Positions 27,917 to 37,541 of a stretch of 64,000 bases of DNA are shown one piece after another. Where the stretch lies: positions 122,787-186,786 of the forward strand of contig NZ_SJOJ01000009.1 of assembly GCF_004330295.1 (NCBI RefSeq). Reading direction: 5' to 3'. This DNA is from Rahnella victoriana. GTDB taxonomy: Bacteria > Pseudomonadota > Gammaproteobacteria > Enterobacterales > Enterobacteriaceae. The position numbers were made by a program, and so were the translations under genes. The notes under the pieces were generated by a model. It was not told the origin of the DNA and did not search any database. It worked only from the letters and a program-made list of their open reading frames with translations. Each line of letters begins with the position of its first letter. Position 1 is the stretch's first letter.

Positions 27917-29325
27917 ACTGGCTTTTACCCTCAATGCCTCGCAAAGAATTACCAAAGCCGCCTATGTGGTGGTGTTGGCCACTACTGCTGCTCATTTTAA
28001 TTTCTATTGCCGCGCTTATTTTATTTTTCACCTGGCCAGTACAGCGTGGCTTTGCCAACAGTCGTTTCTGGTTATATCTCCTGATAATTCCTTTCTTACT
28101 GGCATTCGCAATTGGTGCTTTCGTATTGAGTGCGTGCCTGCAGGCTCGCAGGGCAGTGATATTCCGTAATCAGTTTATCGATAGCAAACAGGCTCAGTGG
28201 CAGAACTGGGCTCGACGAGCATTAAAGTTAACCAGCTGGAGTTTGTTGACGCCAGAGCCTGATCTGGCTGTACGGATTTTAGGGTTTGAAGGTGTGATGC
28301 CACAGGCGCCGTCTAAACCTGCCTCGTTAGTTGAAAATCAAAATGACAATCTTAGCGCGTCGCCATTAGCTGATATCATCACTCAAACATTGGCGCCTCT
28401 GTCGGAGCAATTGAGCAAGCTTCAGGGGGTACAGGTCTGGTTCTTCACCGGCGAGGTTGAAAATACCTCCTGCATCGCGGTCATACAGGCCTGGAAGGCT
28501 GCGCTGAACAAACAACTCCCCTTGGATCAAATTCACTACCTCGAGCAATATCCGGATGGCCAGTTGTTGACAGATTGGATCAATAACCCCCTGTTAAAAC
28601 CGCATTTACTCATATGCTGTCAGTTTTTAAAGGCAGAGTCTCAGGTAAGCGAATTTAGCGCTGCCCTGCTCTTTCAACCCCATTCCGACGCGCATCTGAA
28701 CAGCATAAAACTTAAGCCAGTGTACGTATTCCGCCCACAACGAAATCCCTTGATTGAGTTTGAACATAACGCAGCTCATTTTTTGGGGGCAGACCAAACA
28801 GAGGGAACCCGATTGCGTCATTTGTGGGATAACGGATTAGAACGTCGGGAACATAGCAAACTGATCTCGATACTCGATGAAAGCGCTATCGCGATATCTC
28901 CAAATAATGTGCATGTTTTACCTCAGTTACTGGGGCCTTCGGCTTCCTCTAGTTTTTGGTTAACGTTATGCCTGGCAGCCGAAAGCTGCGATTTAGGCCA
29001 GCGCGGCCAGCTGGTCGCCGCACAGTCTGAGGAGTCCATCAGCCTGGTTCAGCTCAGCACCCAGCCTGCTGCGCCCGTGGACATGCCTGCCGATACGATT
29101 TCACGCTATCCGCTGGCCTATCTGGCGGGAATTGTGGCCGTGATGCTGGCCTTGATATTACTCCCCGCCGACCGTGAGACGCAGATGGGCATGCTGCCCT
29201 GGCTGGGCGGCGGACTGGTGGTGGTCGCCGCCTTACTGAGTTTCTCTGTCCCTCTGGCACTGCGCTTATGGCGTAAGCGGCTCGATGTGGAATGGCACCT
29301 GCTGGAACAACAACGTCATGACTAA
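27913..29325 (+). CDS. Unrecognised four-helix membrane protein of the T6SS operon
   Basis: A 470-residue protein with two N-terminal transmembrane helices (about 20-45 and 55-78), a soluble domain of about 270 residues, and two C-terminal helices (about 395-455). No catalytic motif was recognised. It is coupled to the PAAR gene (ATG overlapping TGA, with GGAG seven bases before) and its stop overlaps the tssM start, so it is an integral part of the operon. Position suggests a membrane-complex or effector-loading factor. Equivalence to the Tle3 adaptor Tla3 (DUF2875) was considered but not supported. Confidence 0.6.
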   Translation: MNWLLPSMPRKELPKPPMWWCWPLLLLILISIAALILFFTWPVQRGFANSRFWLYLLIIPFLLAFAIGAFVLSACLQARRAVIFRNQFIDSKQAQWQNWARRALKLTSWSLLTPEPDLAVRILGFEGVMPQAPSKPASLVENQNDNLSASPLADIITQTLAPLSEQLSKLQGVQVWFFTGEVENTSCIAVIQAWKAALNKQLPLDQIHYLEQYPDGQLLTDWINNPLLKPHLLICCQFLKAESQVSEFSAALLFQPHSDAHLNSIKLKPVYVFRPQRNPLIEFEHNAAHFLGADQTEGTRLRHLWDNGLERREHSKLISILDESAIAISPNNVHVLPQLLGPSASSSFWLTLCLAAESCDLGQRGQLVAAQSEESISLVQLSTQPAAPVDMPADTISRYPLAYLAGIVAVMLALILLPADRETQMGMLPWLGGGLVVVAALLSFSVPLALRLWRKRLDVEWHLLEQQRHD

Positions 29326-32300
29326 AAGCCTTCACCTGATGCTGGTGGTGATGCTCGCCCTGGCCCTGAGCCTTCTGTGGCTGAACGCGGACGGAGAAAC
29401 CCTCACCCACGGCGTGGCCTGGTGGGCAACCGGCGTCATCCTGCTGAGCTATTTTCTGCTGGCCCGCTACGCCTTCGCCCTGGAATTGCTCGATTTTAAC
29501 CGCCCGCCCGAGGCACAGGACGACGCGCGCATCACGGCGTTTGACACCCTGCGTTTCACCCTGCGTCACCGCTATGGCTGGCACTGGAAGCACAAACAGC
29601 CGTGGCTTTTGGTCACCGGTGAGGCGGCGGTGGTGGAAAAAGTCGCCCCCGGCCTGACGCAGGCGCGCTGGCAGGAAAGCCAGAATGCCGTCCTTATCTG
29701 GTGTGGCGAGGCTGACGCGCTGGATTTAGCCGCCGTCACGCAGCTGCGCGACATGCGCGGGCGCCGCGCCTTTAACGCCGTGCTGTGGGTCACTGATGTG
29801 ACGGCTGCGCCGCAATACCTGTGGACTACGCAGCCGGTGCCTAATCAGACCCTGCCGGCGGGCAACAGCGACGCAGTCTATCGTCAGTTTATCGCGCTCG
29901 GGCGCACCCTCAGCTGGCGTCCGCCGGTGTTTGGTGTGTGCCTGAGTGAGCCGCAGTGGGAACAGGACGACCGCCCGGTACAGACTATCGGCTGTCACTG
30001 GCCGGCGGGCACGCCGGTCTCCCTTGATGACCAGCTCAGTCAGCTGGCCGCCACGCTCATTCCACAGGGCATTGCGCAGCTGAACGAGAACAAACACTGG
30101 GCCTGGCTGCTGCAGCTGTCAGGGGATCTGAAACACCACACCGGCGCGTTGCTCAGGCAGCGTTTTCAGCCGTGGCTCGGTGAGCATCAGCGCGTGCTGG
30201 CCGGCGGCATCTTCTTTATGCCTGCGGCCCCTGAACCGGCTTCTGTTCAGCAACGCTCCCACGCCTGCTATTTGTCCCCCGCCTGGAACGGCGTGATCGC
30301 ACAAAGCCGGACGCAGCAGGGTCGCCGTGACCATTTGTCCAACGGTGACAAGCTGGCCATCGGCACGCTGACGCTGGCGGGGCTGTGGGTGCTCGGCATG
30401 GGAATATCTGCCTACACTAACCGCACGCTTATCGCCGACAGCCAGGCGCTGCTGCAGGCGACCCGCACGCCGGCCCCGATGTCCGACACGCTGACCCGCA
30501 GCGTCGCCCTGCAGGACAACATTGACCGCCTGCTGTGGTGGCAACAAAACGGTTCGCCGTGGCTGCACCGCTTCGGCCTCGATCAGCGCGATGCGGTGAT
30601 CAACGCACTGTGGCCCGCCTATACCCGTCAAAGTCAGGCTCTGCTGATAACGCCGGTGGTGGACGCGCTGAAAGACCGGCTGCAGGCGTTTGTGTCCCTG
30701 CCGCCGGGCTCTGCCGAACGACGTCTGGCCGGGAAACTGGCCTATCAGCAGCTGAAAGCTTACCTGATGCTGATGCATCCTGAGCACGCCGATCCGGCCT
30801 TTATGCAGCCGGTGCTGTCTCCCCTGTGGACGGTGCCGGACGGCGTGGCTCCCGGAGAATGGCTGGCCCGTTCAGACAAACTGCTCGGCTTTTATCTGCA
30901 GCAACTGCCGCGCCATCTGCAGTGGAAGCTGCCCACCGATGACCAGTTGGTTGCCAACGTGCGTACCATCCTGCGCAGCCAGAAAGGTATCAGTAACAGC
31001 GAAAACGCGCTGTATCAGCAGGTGTTACTGAGCGTGTCGCCGCACTATGCCGACGTCACGCTCGACAGCCTGCTCGGGGAAACCGCCGGCGGTCAGCTGT
31101 TCTCCACCGATGACAACCTGCCGGGCATGTTCACCCGTGAAGCCTGGGAGGGGGAAGTCAGCGACGCGATTGATAAAGCGGCGGCGGCACGCCACGTCAC
31201 CTCCGACTGGGTGCTGGATGATAAAGGCGAACAACAGCTGCTGACCAAAGACCAGCTGCAGTACCGCCTGACCGAACGCTACTTTGCCGATTACACCAGC
31301 GCCTGGCTCAATTTCCTCAACAGCATCCGCTGGAACACCAGCGACTCGCTGAGCACCTCCCTCGATCAGCTGACCCAGCTGGCCGATGCCCGTCAGTCGC
31401 CGCTGCTGACCCTGAGCCGCACCCTGCGTTATCAGGGCGCGGCCGGTCAGCACCGCGAAGCGATGGGGGACTCCCTGCTGAAATCGGCACAAAAGCTGGT
31501 GTCGAAAACCACGCCGGGCGCCGGATTCGTCGGCGGGCGCAATGACCCGACCCGCGTGCTGAGCGAGACCTTCGCCCCGCTGCTGGCCGTGTTACCGCCG
31601 GAAACCCCGGCTGCAGGTGAAACGCCTGCGGCACAGAATACCGCCAGCGTCTCCGTCAGCAACTACCTGCTGCAGGTGTCACAAACGCGATTACAGCTGA
31701 TGCAGGTGGCCAATGCTTCCGACCCGCAGGCGATGGCACAAAGCCTGGTCAAATCCGCCTTCAGCAACAGCGACACCACGCTGTCGCAGGGCCGTCACTA
31801 CGCACAACTTCTGGCGGCCAGCCTTGGCGGAGAGTGGAGCAGCTTTGCCGACGCCGCGTTTGTCCAGCCGCTGGAACAGGCGTGGAACGGCGTGATGGCT
31901 CCGGCGCAGCAGGGGATCAACAACGCCTGGCAGGTACAGGTGCAGAACCCGTGGCAGTCTGAATTTACCGGACGCTACCCGTTCAATAACACCAAAAACG
32001 ACGCAGATTTCACCCAGCTGGCTCACTATCTGACGCCGGATACCGGCCTGATTGACCAGTTTATTACCCAGCAGCTTGCCGGCGTGCTGGAAAAACAGGG
32101 TGACAGCTGGGTACCGAATCCGCTCAACACTCAGGGAATGAGCATCAACCCGGACTTCCTCAGCGCGGTTAACCAGCTGAGCCAGCTCGGCCGCCGCGTC
32201 TTCCCGCAGGGGAAACCCGGCGTGACCTTTGAGCTGCAGATCCGCCCGACCCCTAACGTGGTGGAAACTGACCTGCAGATAGACGACGCCACCCTGAAGT

Positions 32301-32686
32301 ACTTTAACCAGATGCCGGGCTGGCAGACGTTCCGCTGGCCAGACGCCGCCAGCGATCATCCACAGGTGTCCCTGACGTACTCACCGGTCGCGGCATCAGG
32401 GAAAAGCGCCGACGCCTTCCAGAGCTATTTTCAGGCGGACGGCGGCTGGGCCTGGCTGCGTTTACTCGATAAGGCGCAGGTTGAACAGCTCGACAGCAGC
32501 CGCTATCGCCTGAGCTGGCAAACCGCCACCAGAGAGACGCTGAACGTGGTGTTACGCACCCAAAGCGGCGGTGGCCCGCTGGAACTGCTGACCCTGCGAC
32601 GCTTTAAGTTGCCAGCCCAAATATTTACCTCTCCGGGCCTGGCCACGGACAATGCGGAGGACACAACGCGCCATGACGCCCAATAA
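29318..32686 (+). CDS. tssM: Type VI secretion membrane protein TssM (IcmF/VasK)
   Basis: A 1122-residue inner-membrane component of the TssJLM complex. Transmembrane segments lie at about 4-22 and 34-54, followed by a cytoplasmic domain, then a third helix near 345-365 and a large periplasmic part with C-terminal beta domain (VTFELQIRPTPNVVETDLQ). The usual Walker A site is degenerate: PWLLVTGEAAVVEKVAPG replaces a GxxGxGKT loop. ATG 29318 overlaps the previous gene by eight bases; the frame's upstream TGG-rich extension was rejected. It ends inside tssJ. Confidence 0.9.
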   Translation: MTKSLHLMLVVMLALALSLLWLNADGETLTHGVAWWATGVILLSYFLLARYAFALELLDFNRPPEAQDDARITAFDTLRFTLRHRYGWHWKHKQPWLLVTGEAAVVEKVAPGLTQARWQESQNAVLIWCGEADALDLAAVTQLRDMRGRRAFNAVLWVTDVTAAPQYLWTTQPVPNQTLPAGNSDAVYRQFIALGRTLSWRPPVFGVCLSEPQWEQDDRPVQTIGCHWPAGTPVSLDDQLSQLAATLIPQGIAQLNENKHWAWLLQLSGDLKHHTGALLRQRFQPWLGEHQRVLAGGIFFMPAAPEPASVQQRSHACYLSPAWNGVIAQSRTQQGRRDHLSNGDKLAIGTLTLAGLWVLGMGISAYTNRTLIADSQALLQATRTPAPMSDTLTRSVALQDNIDRLLWWQQNGSPWLHRFGLDQRDAVINALWPAYTRQSQALLITPVVDALKDRLQAFVSLPPGSAERRLAGKLAYQQLKAYLMLMHPEHADPAFMQPVLSPLWTVPDGVAPGEWLARSDKLLGFYLQQLPRHLQWKLPTDDQLVANVRTILRSQKGISNSENALYQQVLLSVSPHYADVTLDSLLGETAGGQLFSTDDNLPGMFTREAWEGEVSDAIDKAAAARHVTSDWVLDDKGEQQLLTKDQLQYRLTERYFADYTSAWLNFLNSIRWNTSDSLSTSLDQLTQLADARQSPLLTLSRTLRYQGAAGQHREAMGDSLLKSAQKLVSKTTPGAGFVGGRNDPTRVLSETFAPLLAVLPPETPAAGETPAAQNTASVSVSNYLLQVSQTRLQLMQVANASDPQAMAQSLVKSAFSNSDTTLSQGRHYAQLLAASLGGEWSSFADAAFVQPLEQAWNGVMAPAQQGINNAWQVQVQNPWQSEFTGRYPFNNTKNDADFTQLAHYLTPDTGLIDQFITQQLAGVLEKQGDSWVPNPLNTQGMSINPDFLSAVNQLSQLGRRVFPQGKPGVTFELQIRPTPNVVETDLQIDDATLKYFNQMPGWQTFRWPDAASDHPQVSLTYSPVAASGKSADAFQSYFQADGGWAWLRLLDKAQVEQLDSSRYRLSWQTATRETLNVVLRTQSGGGPLELLTLRRFKLPAQIFTSPGLATDNAEDTTRHDAQ

Positions 32687-33206
32687 TTTGCAGCGACTAA
32701 GACGCGGCACCGCGCTGTTATTACTGCCCTTACTGATAAGCAGCTGCGGCCTGACGCAGCGCGTGGGCAACGGCGCCTCTTCGGTCGCAGAGGCCGTGTT
32801 CTACCGTAAAATAGACACCTTGCATCTGAAGCTGACCTCCCGCGCCGCGCTCAACAGCAACGAAGGCGGCGAGGCGCTGCCGACGGTGGTGCGCGTTTAT
32901 CAGCTCAAAGACCGTAAAACCTTTGATACGGCCAGCTACGCCGCCCTGCTCAGGCAGGACAACACCGTGCTGGCCGCTGACCTGCTCGACCGGCAGGTTG
33001 TCCAGGTGATGCCGGACGCAGAGGCGACGGTGGCCGTGCCGCTGCATGCCGACGCAAAGTTTGTCGCCGTGGTGGCCCTCTTTATGGCACCGGATGCCAC
33101 AAACAACACCTGGCGGCTGGTTCTCGAACGTGATGACCTCGATGACAGTAAAGACCGGATCGTTGAGCTCAATGACAACCGGCTGCAGCTTAGGAAAAAT
33201 CAGTAA
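32673..33206 (+). CDS. tssJ: Type VI secretion lipoprotein TssJ
   Basis: A 177-residue outer-membrane lipoprotein. Lipobox LLISSC gives the lipidated cysteine near residue 25. The mature domain has the transthyretin-like strands of TssJ (TLHLKLTSRAALN, PTVVRVYQLKD, VVALFMAPDATNNTWR). It anchors TssM to the outer membrane. The start overlaps the end of tssM by 14 bases; the stop shares one base with the tssF start. Length is at the long end of the family. Confidence 0.88.
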   Translation: MTPNNLQRLRRGTALLLLPLLISSCGLTQRVGNGASSVAEAVFYRKIDTLHLKLTSRAALNSNEGGEALPTVVRVYQLKDRKTFDTASYAALLRQDNTVLAADLLDRQVVQVMPDAEATVAVPLHADAKFVAVVALFMAPDATNNTWRLVLERDDLDDSKDRIVELNDNRLQLRKNQ

Positions 33207-34981
33207 TGGAAGACGATTTCTTAAAATATTTTGACGGCGAAATGCGCTATCTGAAGGAAGCCGGGCTGGAGTTTGCCAAAGAGTTCCCGGAGCTGGGACG
33301 CGCACTGGGATTAGATGGCAGTCCGGTACCGCGCGATGACTCCGTCGAACGGCTGTTTCAGGGCTTTTCGCTGATGATGGCGAAACTGCGGCAGAAGATT
33401 GACGATGATATTCCCGAGCTGACCGAGCCGTTGCTCTCGCACCTGCTGCCGGTGATTAACCGCACGTTGCCTTCCACCGCCATTGTCGAACTGACCCCGG
33501 CGGCGCCGGAGCTGCACGTGCGCGAAGAGGTGTTACCTGCTGAGAGCGATCTGTTAACCCGGCCGTCGGATAACGCCCGTCAGCGTTGTATCTACCGCAC
33601 GACCCGCGACCTGAAGGTGCATCCGTTTGCCCTCGATAGCGTCTCCTTATTCACCCTGCAGGAAGGCCAGCAGGCGCTGAAACTGCGCTTCACCCTGCCC
33701 GCCCTCACTGAAATCCGCCGCGCCGACTGGCAAAACATCAGCCTGTACCTCAACGGCGACCGCGTGCTGCAGTCGGCGCTGTATCTGGCCCTCAGCCGTC
33801 AGGTAAAGCGGGTCAACGTGCGGTTCTGGCAGGAATCGACCGAGCTGACGCCGGTGGACGTGCAATTTTTGCCGCGCTGGCAGGCAGAAAATGACGCTTC
33901 AATCTGGCCGGAGAGCGACAGCCCGGCCCTGTGCGGCGAGGTGCGCCCGTGGCTGGAGTATTTCACTTCCCCCGAACGCTATTTCTTTATGCAGCTGCGC
34001 GGGCTGGAGGCCCTGACCTTCCCGTCTGACACCACCTCCTTTGATATCGAGCTGACGCTCAGCGAACGCTGGCCATATGATTTAGCCGTACCGCCGGATG
34101 CCATCCGCATGCACTGCGTGCCGGTGATTAACCTGTTCCGCCTGCTGGCCCAGCCGCTGTCCGTGACCGCCGCGGTCAGCGATTACCGCCTGCGACCGCA
34201 CCGGCTCAGCGACGGACACACTGAAATCTATGCCGTTAATGACGTCGCGGAAGTGACCGAGGACAACACAGAGTTCAGCTACGTGCCCTACAGCCAGTTT
34301 CGCCAGAAAGGCGGCATGCTCCAGTATAAGAAAAACTGGCCCGACCGTTATTACCACACCCGCATGTACCGCGGGACCTCCGGGCTGAACGAGACCATTT
34401 TAATGCTCGGCGGCCGCACTCACGAGGAGCAGAATGGCCTGAAAATGCGCCTGAACATGACCTGCACCAACGGCGCGTATCCGCGCATGGCGTTACAGGA
34501 GAGCGTATTCGACGGCGAGACCGCCCTGGGTAATCTTGAGCTGAAGTGTGCCACCCGCACGCGTCCCTCCATGCCGCATTACCCGCCGGCCGCTGAACTT
34601 TATCAGTGGCAGGTGCTGTCGCTGCTGCATCCACAGGCCATCGCCGGTCTGATGGAAATCGACACGCTACGTCACGCGCTCAGCCTGCTGGACTGGACGC
34701 ATGACCCGGACAACGCGCGCCGCATTGCGGGTATTACGCATATTGAATACGCACCGTCGCACTACCCCGCTGAAGGCTGGCACGGTGTGGCCATCCGCGT
34801 GACGCTGGATGAACATCAGTTCTGTGGTCTGGGTGACGCCCTGCTGTTTTGCGAGATTCTGGAGCAGTTCTACACCCAGTACGCCGATATCCGCCGGTTT
34901 ATACAGCTGACGGTGACGCTCAGCCAGTCCGGGACACAATGGACATGGCCGGAACGCCGCCTGACGCGGGTGCTGTTCTGA
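33206..34981 (+). CDS. tssF: Type VI secretion baseplate subunit TssF
   Basis: A 591-residue baseplate protein (VasA/ImpG family). The N-terminus DFLKYFDGEMRYLKEAGLEF and the following FAKEFPELGRALGL are the family signature, and PEVE/LSHLLPVINRTLPS follows. It forms the baseplate wedge with TssG (and TssE/TssK, not in this window). The ATG overlaps the tssJ stop and its TGA overlaps the tssG ATG, so tssJ-tssF-tssG are tightly coupled. Confidence 0.93.
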   Translation: MEDDFLKYFDGEMRYLKEAGLEFAKEFPELGRALGLDGSPVPRDDSVERLFQGFSLMMAKLRQKIDDDIPELTEPLLSHLLPVINRTLPSTAIVELTPAAPELHVREEVLPAESDLLTRPSDNARQRCIYRTTRDLKVHPFALDSVSLFTLQEGQQALKLRFTLPALTEIRRADWQNISLYLNGDRVLQSALYLALSRQVKRVNVRFWQESTELTPVDVQFLPRWQAENDASIWPESDSPALCGEVRPWLEYFTSPERYFFMQLRGLEALTFPSDTTSFDIELTLSERWPYDLAVPPDAIRMHCVPVINLFRLLAQPLSVTAAVSDYRLRPHRLSDGHTEIYAVNDVAEVTEDNTEFSYVPYSQFRQKGGMLQYKKNWPDRYYHTRMYRGTSGLNETILMLGGRTHEEQNGLKMRLNMTCTNGAYPRMALQESVFDGETALGNLELKCATRTRPSMPHYPPAAELYQWQVLSLLHPQAIAGLMEIDTLRHALSLLDWTHDPDNARRIAGITHIEYAPSHYPAEGWHGVAIRVTLDEHQFCGLGDALLFCEILEQFYTQYADIRRFIQLTVTLSQSGTQWTWPERRLTRVLF

Positions 34982-36030
34982 TGATTCCAGATGATCTTGA
35001 TGACCATGCTAAAAAGAAAGAGAACGTCCTGAAGGCATTCTGGCGGGACAAGGACGGTAACGACCGGGCGCACGCCTTTAACTTCTACCGGTTCTGTCAG
35101 CTGCTGGAAAAACAGCTGACCGGGAGTAAACCTCTCGGCAGCACCTTCTCGCCGAAAAACGACGCGGTCCGTTTTCGTCCGCATCCGGGGATGGGATTCC
35201 CGGTCAGCGAACTTAAAGCCGTCGAAACGAGCGAAGAACGCCCTGACGCGCCGCCGACGGTGCGTACCACCTTTATGGGACTGTACGGCGTGGACTCGCC
35301 GCTGCCGACCGGTTACATCGATGACATCACCCAGCGACGCGAAGGTCACGAGGCGCTGGAAGCCTTTTTAGATATCTTCAACCACCGGATGATGACGCAG
35401 TTTTACCGCATCTGGCGAAAGTACAATTATCCCGCCACCTTTGAGGATGGCGGTACCGACAAAACCTCGCGCAGCCTGATGGCTCTGACCGGTATCACCG
35501 ACAGCGGTGACGTACCCGCCTCGCGTTTACTGGCTTTATTGCAGCCGCTGGTCAGAACTACCCGCACGGCGGAAGGTATCACCAGCGTGATCCGTACTCA
35601 GGCACCGAATACGCAGGTCACCGTGAAACCGCATAAGGTCACGCGGATGCCCGCAGGAAAACGGGCGAGATTCTCGTTTTCAGAGCAACAAAAGTTAGGC
35701 GATCATCTGGTTCTTGGCAGTCATACGGAGGACGCCAACTACTGCATCGGCGTAGAAATGTTTACCGAAGACGCGGCTGAGGCTAAAGGCTGGTTGCCAG
35801 GCGGTCAGTTACGGGAAGACGTGTTTACCCTGCTGCGCGTCTATCTGGGGTGTGATTACGATGCCAGCCTGACGCTGACGATTCCGATGAAGCTCGCACC
35901 GCTGCCACGCCTGGGTGACCCTATGCTGATGGCAGGCTATAACGTGGTGATGGGGTTGCGGGAAGATAATCTGGATGACATGCCGGCGGAAGTGAAGATG
36001 AAACTGGGGCGGATCCGGGATAAGAAATAA
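34981..36030 (+). CDS. tssG: Type VI secretion baseplate subunit TssG
   Basis: A 349-residue baseplate protein (VasB/ImpH family) with AFNFYRFCQLLEKQL, VRFRPHPGMGFPVSELK and FMGLYGVDSPLPTGYIDD, all typical of TssG. ATG 34981 overlaps the tssF stop. A longer upstream frame within tssF was rejected. It is the last gene of the operon in view; the sequence beyond it looks decayed, and the sheath, tube, ATPase and TssK/TssL genes are not present here. Confidence 0.93.
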   Translation: MIPDDLDDHAKKKENVLKAFWRDKDGNDRAHAFNFYRFCQLLEKQLTGSKPLGSTFSPKNDAVRFRPHPGMGFPVSELKAVETSEERPDAPPTVRTTFMGLYGVDSPLPTGYIDDITQRREGHEALEAFLDIFNHRMMTQFYRIWRKYNYPATFEDGGTDKTSRSLMALTGITDSGDVPASRLLALLQPLVRTTRTAEGITSVIRTQAPNTQVTVKPHKVTRMPAGKRARFSFSEQQKLGDHLVLGSHTEDANYCIGVEMFTEDAAEAKGWLPGGQLREDVFTLLRVYLGCDYDASLTLTIPMKLAPLPRLGDPMLMAGYNVVMGLREDNLDDMPAEVKMKLGRIRDKK

Positions 36031-36700
36031 GAGTCGAGTTGAAATCCATTTAGATACGATGCGAAATACTAAGGGGGTTACAATGAAAAAAATAAAACCT
36101 CGGCGCAACAATTAACACTACCAACTGACAGGTCGGCGGCAATTTCAGCTTTGCCGAAGCAACTATACCGCACGCGAAATCGGCATAATAGCTGACGGAA
36201 CTACTGGCAGTACTTTGTTGCTTAAGAGGCTGAAGACCACGGTGACTACGATATAAACGTATCCTTAAGACCTTTACGTTTGTTATCTGCGCACAAGCAC
36301 GCGGGGGTTTCATCCAGAAAATGAGGCGCATCACCTTGGAGTGAACATACCGAAGAAGCGCTAATTGAGAATGGCGGCGGCACCGCCCGTTTGTTCTTCA
36401 AATTCTAAATGATCAGAATGTTATTCAGAGGTTACGACTTCTAGTGACTAATGCTAAGCTCCAAAGAATACGATATATGTCATTAATTTTGCCAATGGAT
36501 GCATGCACTGGATAAATAGATAGCACTTCCCTATTAAAACCATAATAGTCATAACACTATGTTAATAGTGTTCTCAAAAAGTTTGTTTATTGTGATTTTA
36601 GTCAAGACCCGACTAAAAATTTCAACTGTTCTTCGGGCATTTCTCGCAATTGTCTAACAAATTGATACGATGGGAATAATCTCAAAGAGGAAAAAGACAT
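36031..36700. other. Decayed junction and promoter of the defence operon
   Basis: About 670 bases without a supported gene. From 36040 to 36420 a plus-strand frame translates to a short helix-like stretch (NYTAREIGIIADGTTGSTLL) broken by stops, suggesting a degraded gene or insertion element. From 36430 on the DNA becomes AT-rich and carries two dyads (36553-36572 and 36596-36618) before the VWA gene. AAAGAGGAAAAA is the ribosome site of ATG 36701. This is a plausible left edge of the island. Confidence 0.5.
36553..36572. promoter_or_regulatory. Perfect 8-base dyad upstream of the VWA operon
   Basis: AACACTAT-GTTA-ATAGTGTT is an exact inverted repeat in the AT-rich DNA about 130 bases before the first gene of the operon. 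Its size and spacing fit a dimeric repressor operator. A second dyad TTTTAGTC/GACTAAAA follows at 36596-36618. No regulator gene is adjacent. Confidence 0.4.
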
Positions 36701-37534
36701 ATGGCTTACGAAGCTCAGATCAGTCGTAATAACCCTGCAGCATTTCTTTTCGTCGTCGATCAGTCTGGCTCGATGTCAGACAAAATGTCCTCCGGTCGAA
36801 GCAAGGCTGAGTTTGTCGCCGATGCGCTTAATCGAACTTTAATGAACCTAATCACTCGCTGTACAAAGTCGGAAGGGGTGCGTGACTATTTCGAAATTGG
36901 TGTTTTGGGTTATGGCGGTCAAGGGGTTTCTAATGGCTTCTCTGGTCCGCTGGGAGGACAAGTTCTCAATCCAATTTCTGCTCTCGAACAGAATCCAGCC
37001 AGAGTAGAAGATCGCAAACGGAAGATGGATGATGGAGCAGGCGGAATCATCGAGACAGCAATTAAGTTCCCAGTATGGTTCGATCCTATTGCTAGTGGCG
37101 GTACGCCTATGCGTGAAGCCCTAACCAGAGCCGCCGAAGAGTTGGTGACTTGGTGTGACTCCCATCCAGATTGCTATCCCCCGACTATCCTGCATGTCAC
37201 TGACGGCGAATCAAACGACGGTGACCCGGAGGAGATTGCCAATCATCTACGACAAATTCGCACCAATGACGGTGAAGTTCTGATTCTTAATATCCATGTC
37301 AGTTCTCTCGGAAATGATCCAATCAGATTCCCCTCCTCAGACACTGGCTTACCGGATGCCTACGCTAAGCTGCTTTTCCGTATGTCCAGCCCTCTTCCGG
37401 AACATCTTGTGCGTTTCGCGCAGGAAAAAGGTCATACGGTCAGTATCGAATCTCGTGGATTCATGTTCAATGCTGAGGCTGCCGAACTCGTCGATTTCTT
37501 CGACATCGGAACCCGCGCTTCTCAGCTGCGTTGA
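36701..37534 (+). CDS. VWA domain protein of a TerY-P-like triad
   Basis: A 277-residue protein that is almost entirely a von Willebrand A domain. The metal site is intact: D20, S22 and S24 in FVVDQSGSMSD, a Thr in ASGGTPMREA and the Asp of HVTDGESND. It has no signal peptide or membrane helix. TerY-type VWA proteins act with a PP2C phosphatase and a kinase encoded next to them, and these follow directly here. In the published comparative work such triads were linked to stress or phage response; the target is unknown. Confidence 0.82.
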   Translation: MAYEAQISRNNPAAFLFVVDQSGSMSDKMSSGRSKAEFVADALNRTLMNLITRCTKSEGVRDYFEIGVLGYGGQGVSNGFSGPLGGQVLNPISALEQNPARVEDRKRKMDDGAGGIIETAIKFPVWFDPIASGGTPMREALTRAAEELVTWCDSHPDCYPPTILHVTDGESNDGDPEEIANHLRQIRTNDGEVLILNIHVSSLGNDPIRFPSSDTGLPDAYAKLLFRMSSPLPEHLVRFAQEKGHTVSIESRGFMFNAEAAELVDFFDIGTRASQLR

Positions 37535-37541
37535 GTCAGCA

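Noticed and set aside
27913..29325. Assignment as the Tle3 adaptor Tla3 (DUF2875)
   Set aside because: Layout with four helices differs from what is known for Tla3, and no motif match could be made from sequence alone.
29318..32686. Long minus-strand frames opposite tssM
   Set aside because: Shadow frames caused by high GC at third positions of tssM.
36050..36334. Minus-strand frame of 94 codons after tssG
   Set aside because: Composition is not protein-like and no start signal is present; the region looks decayed.
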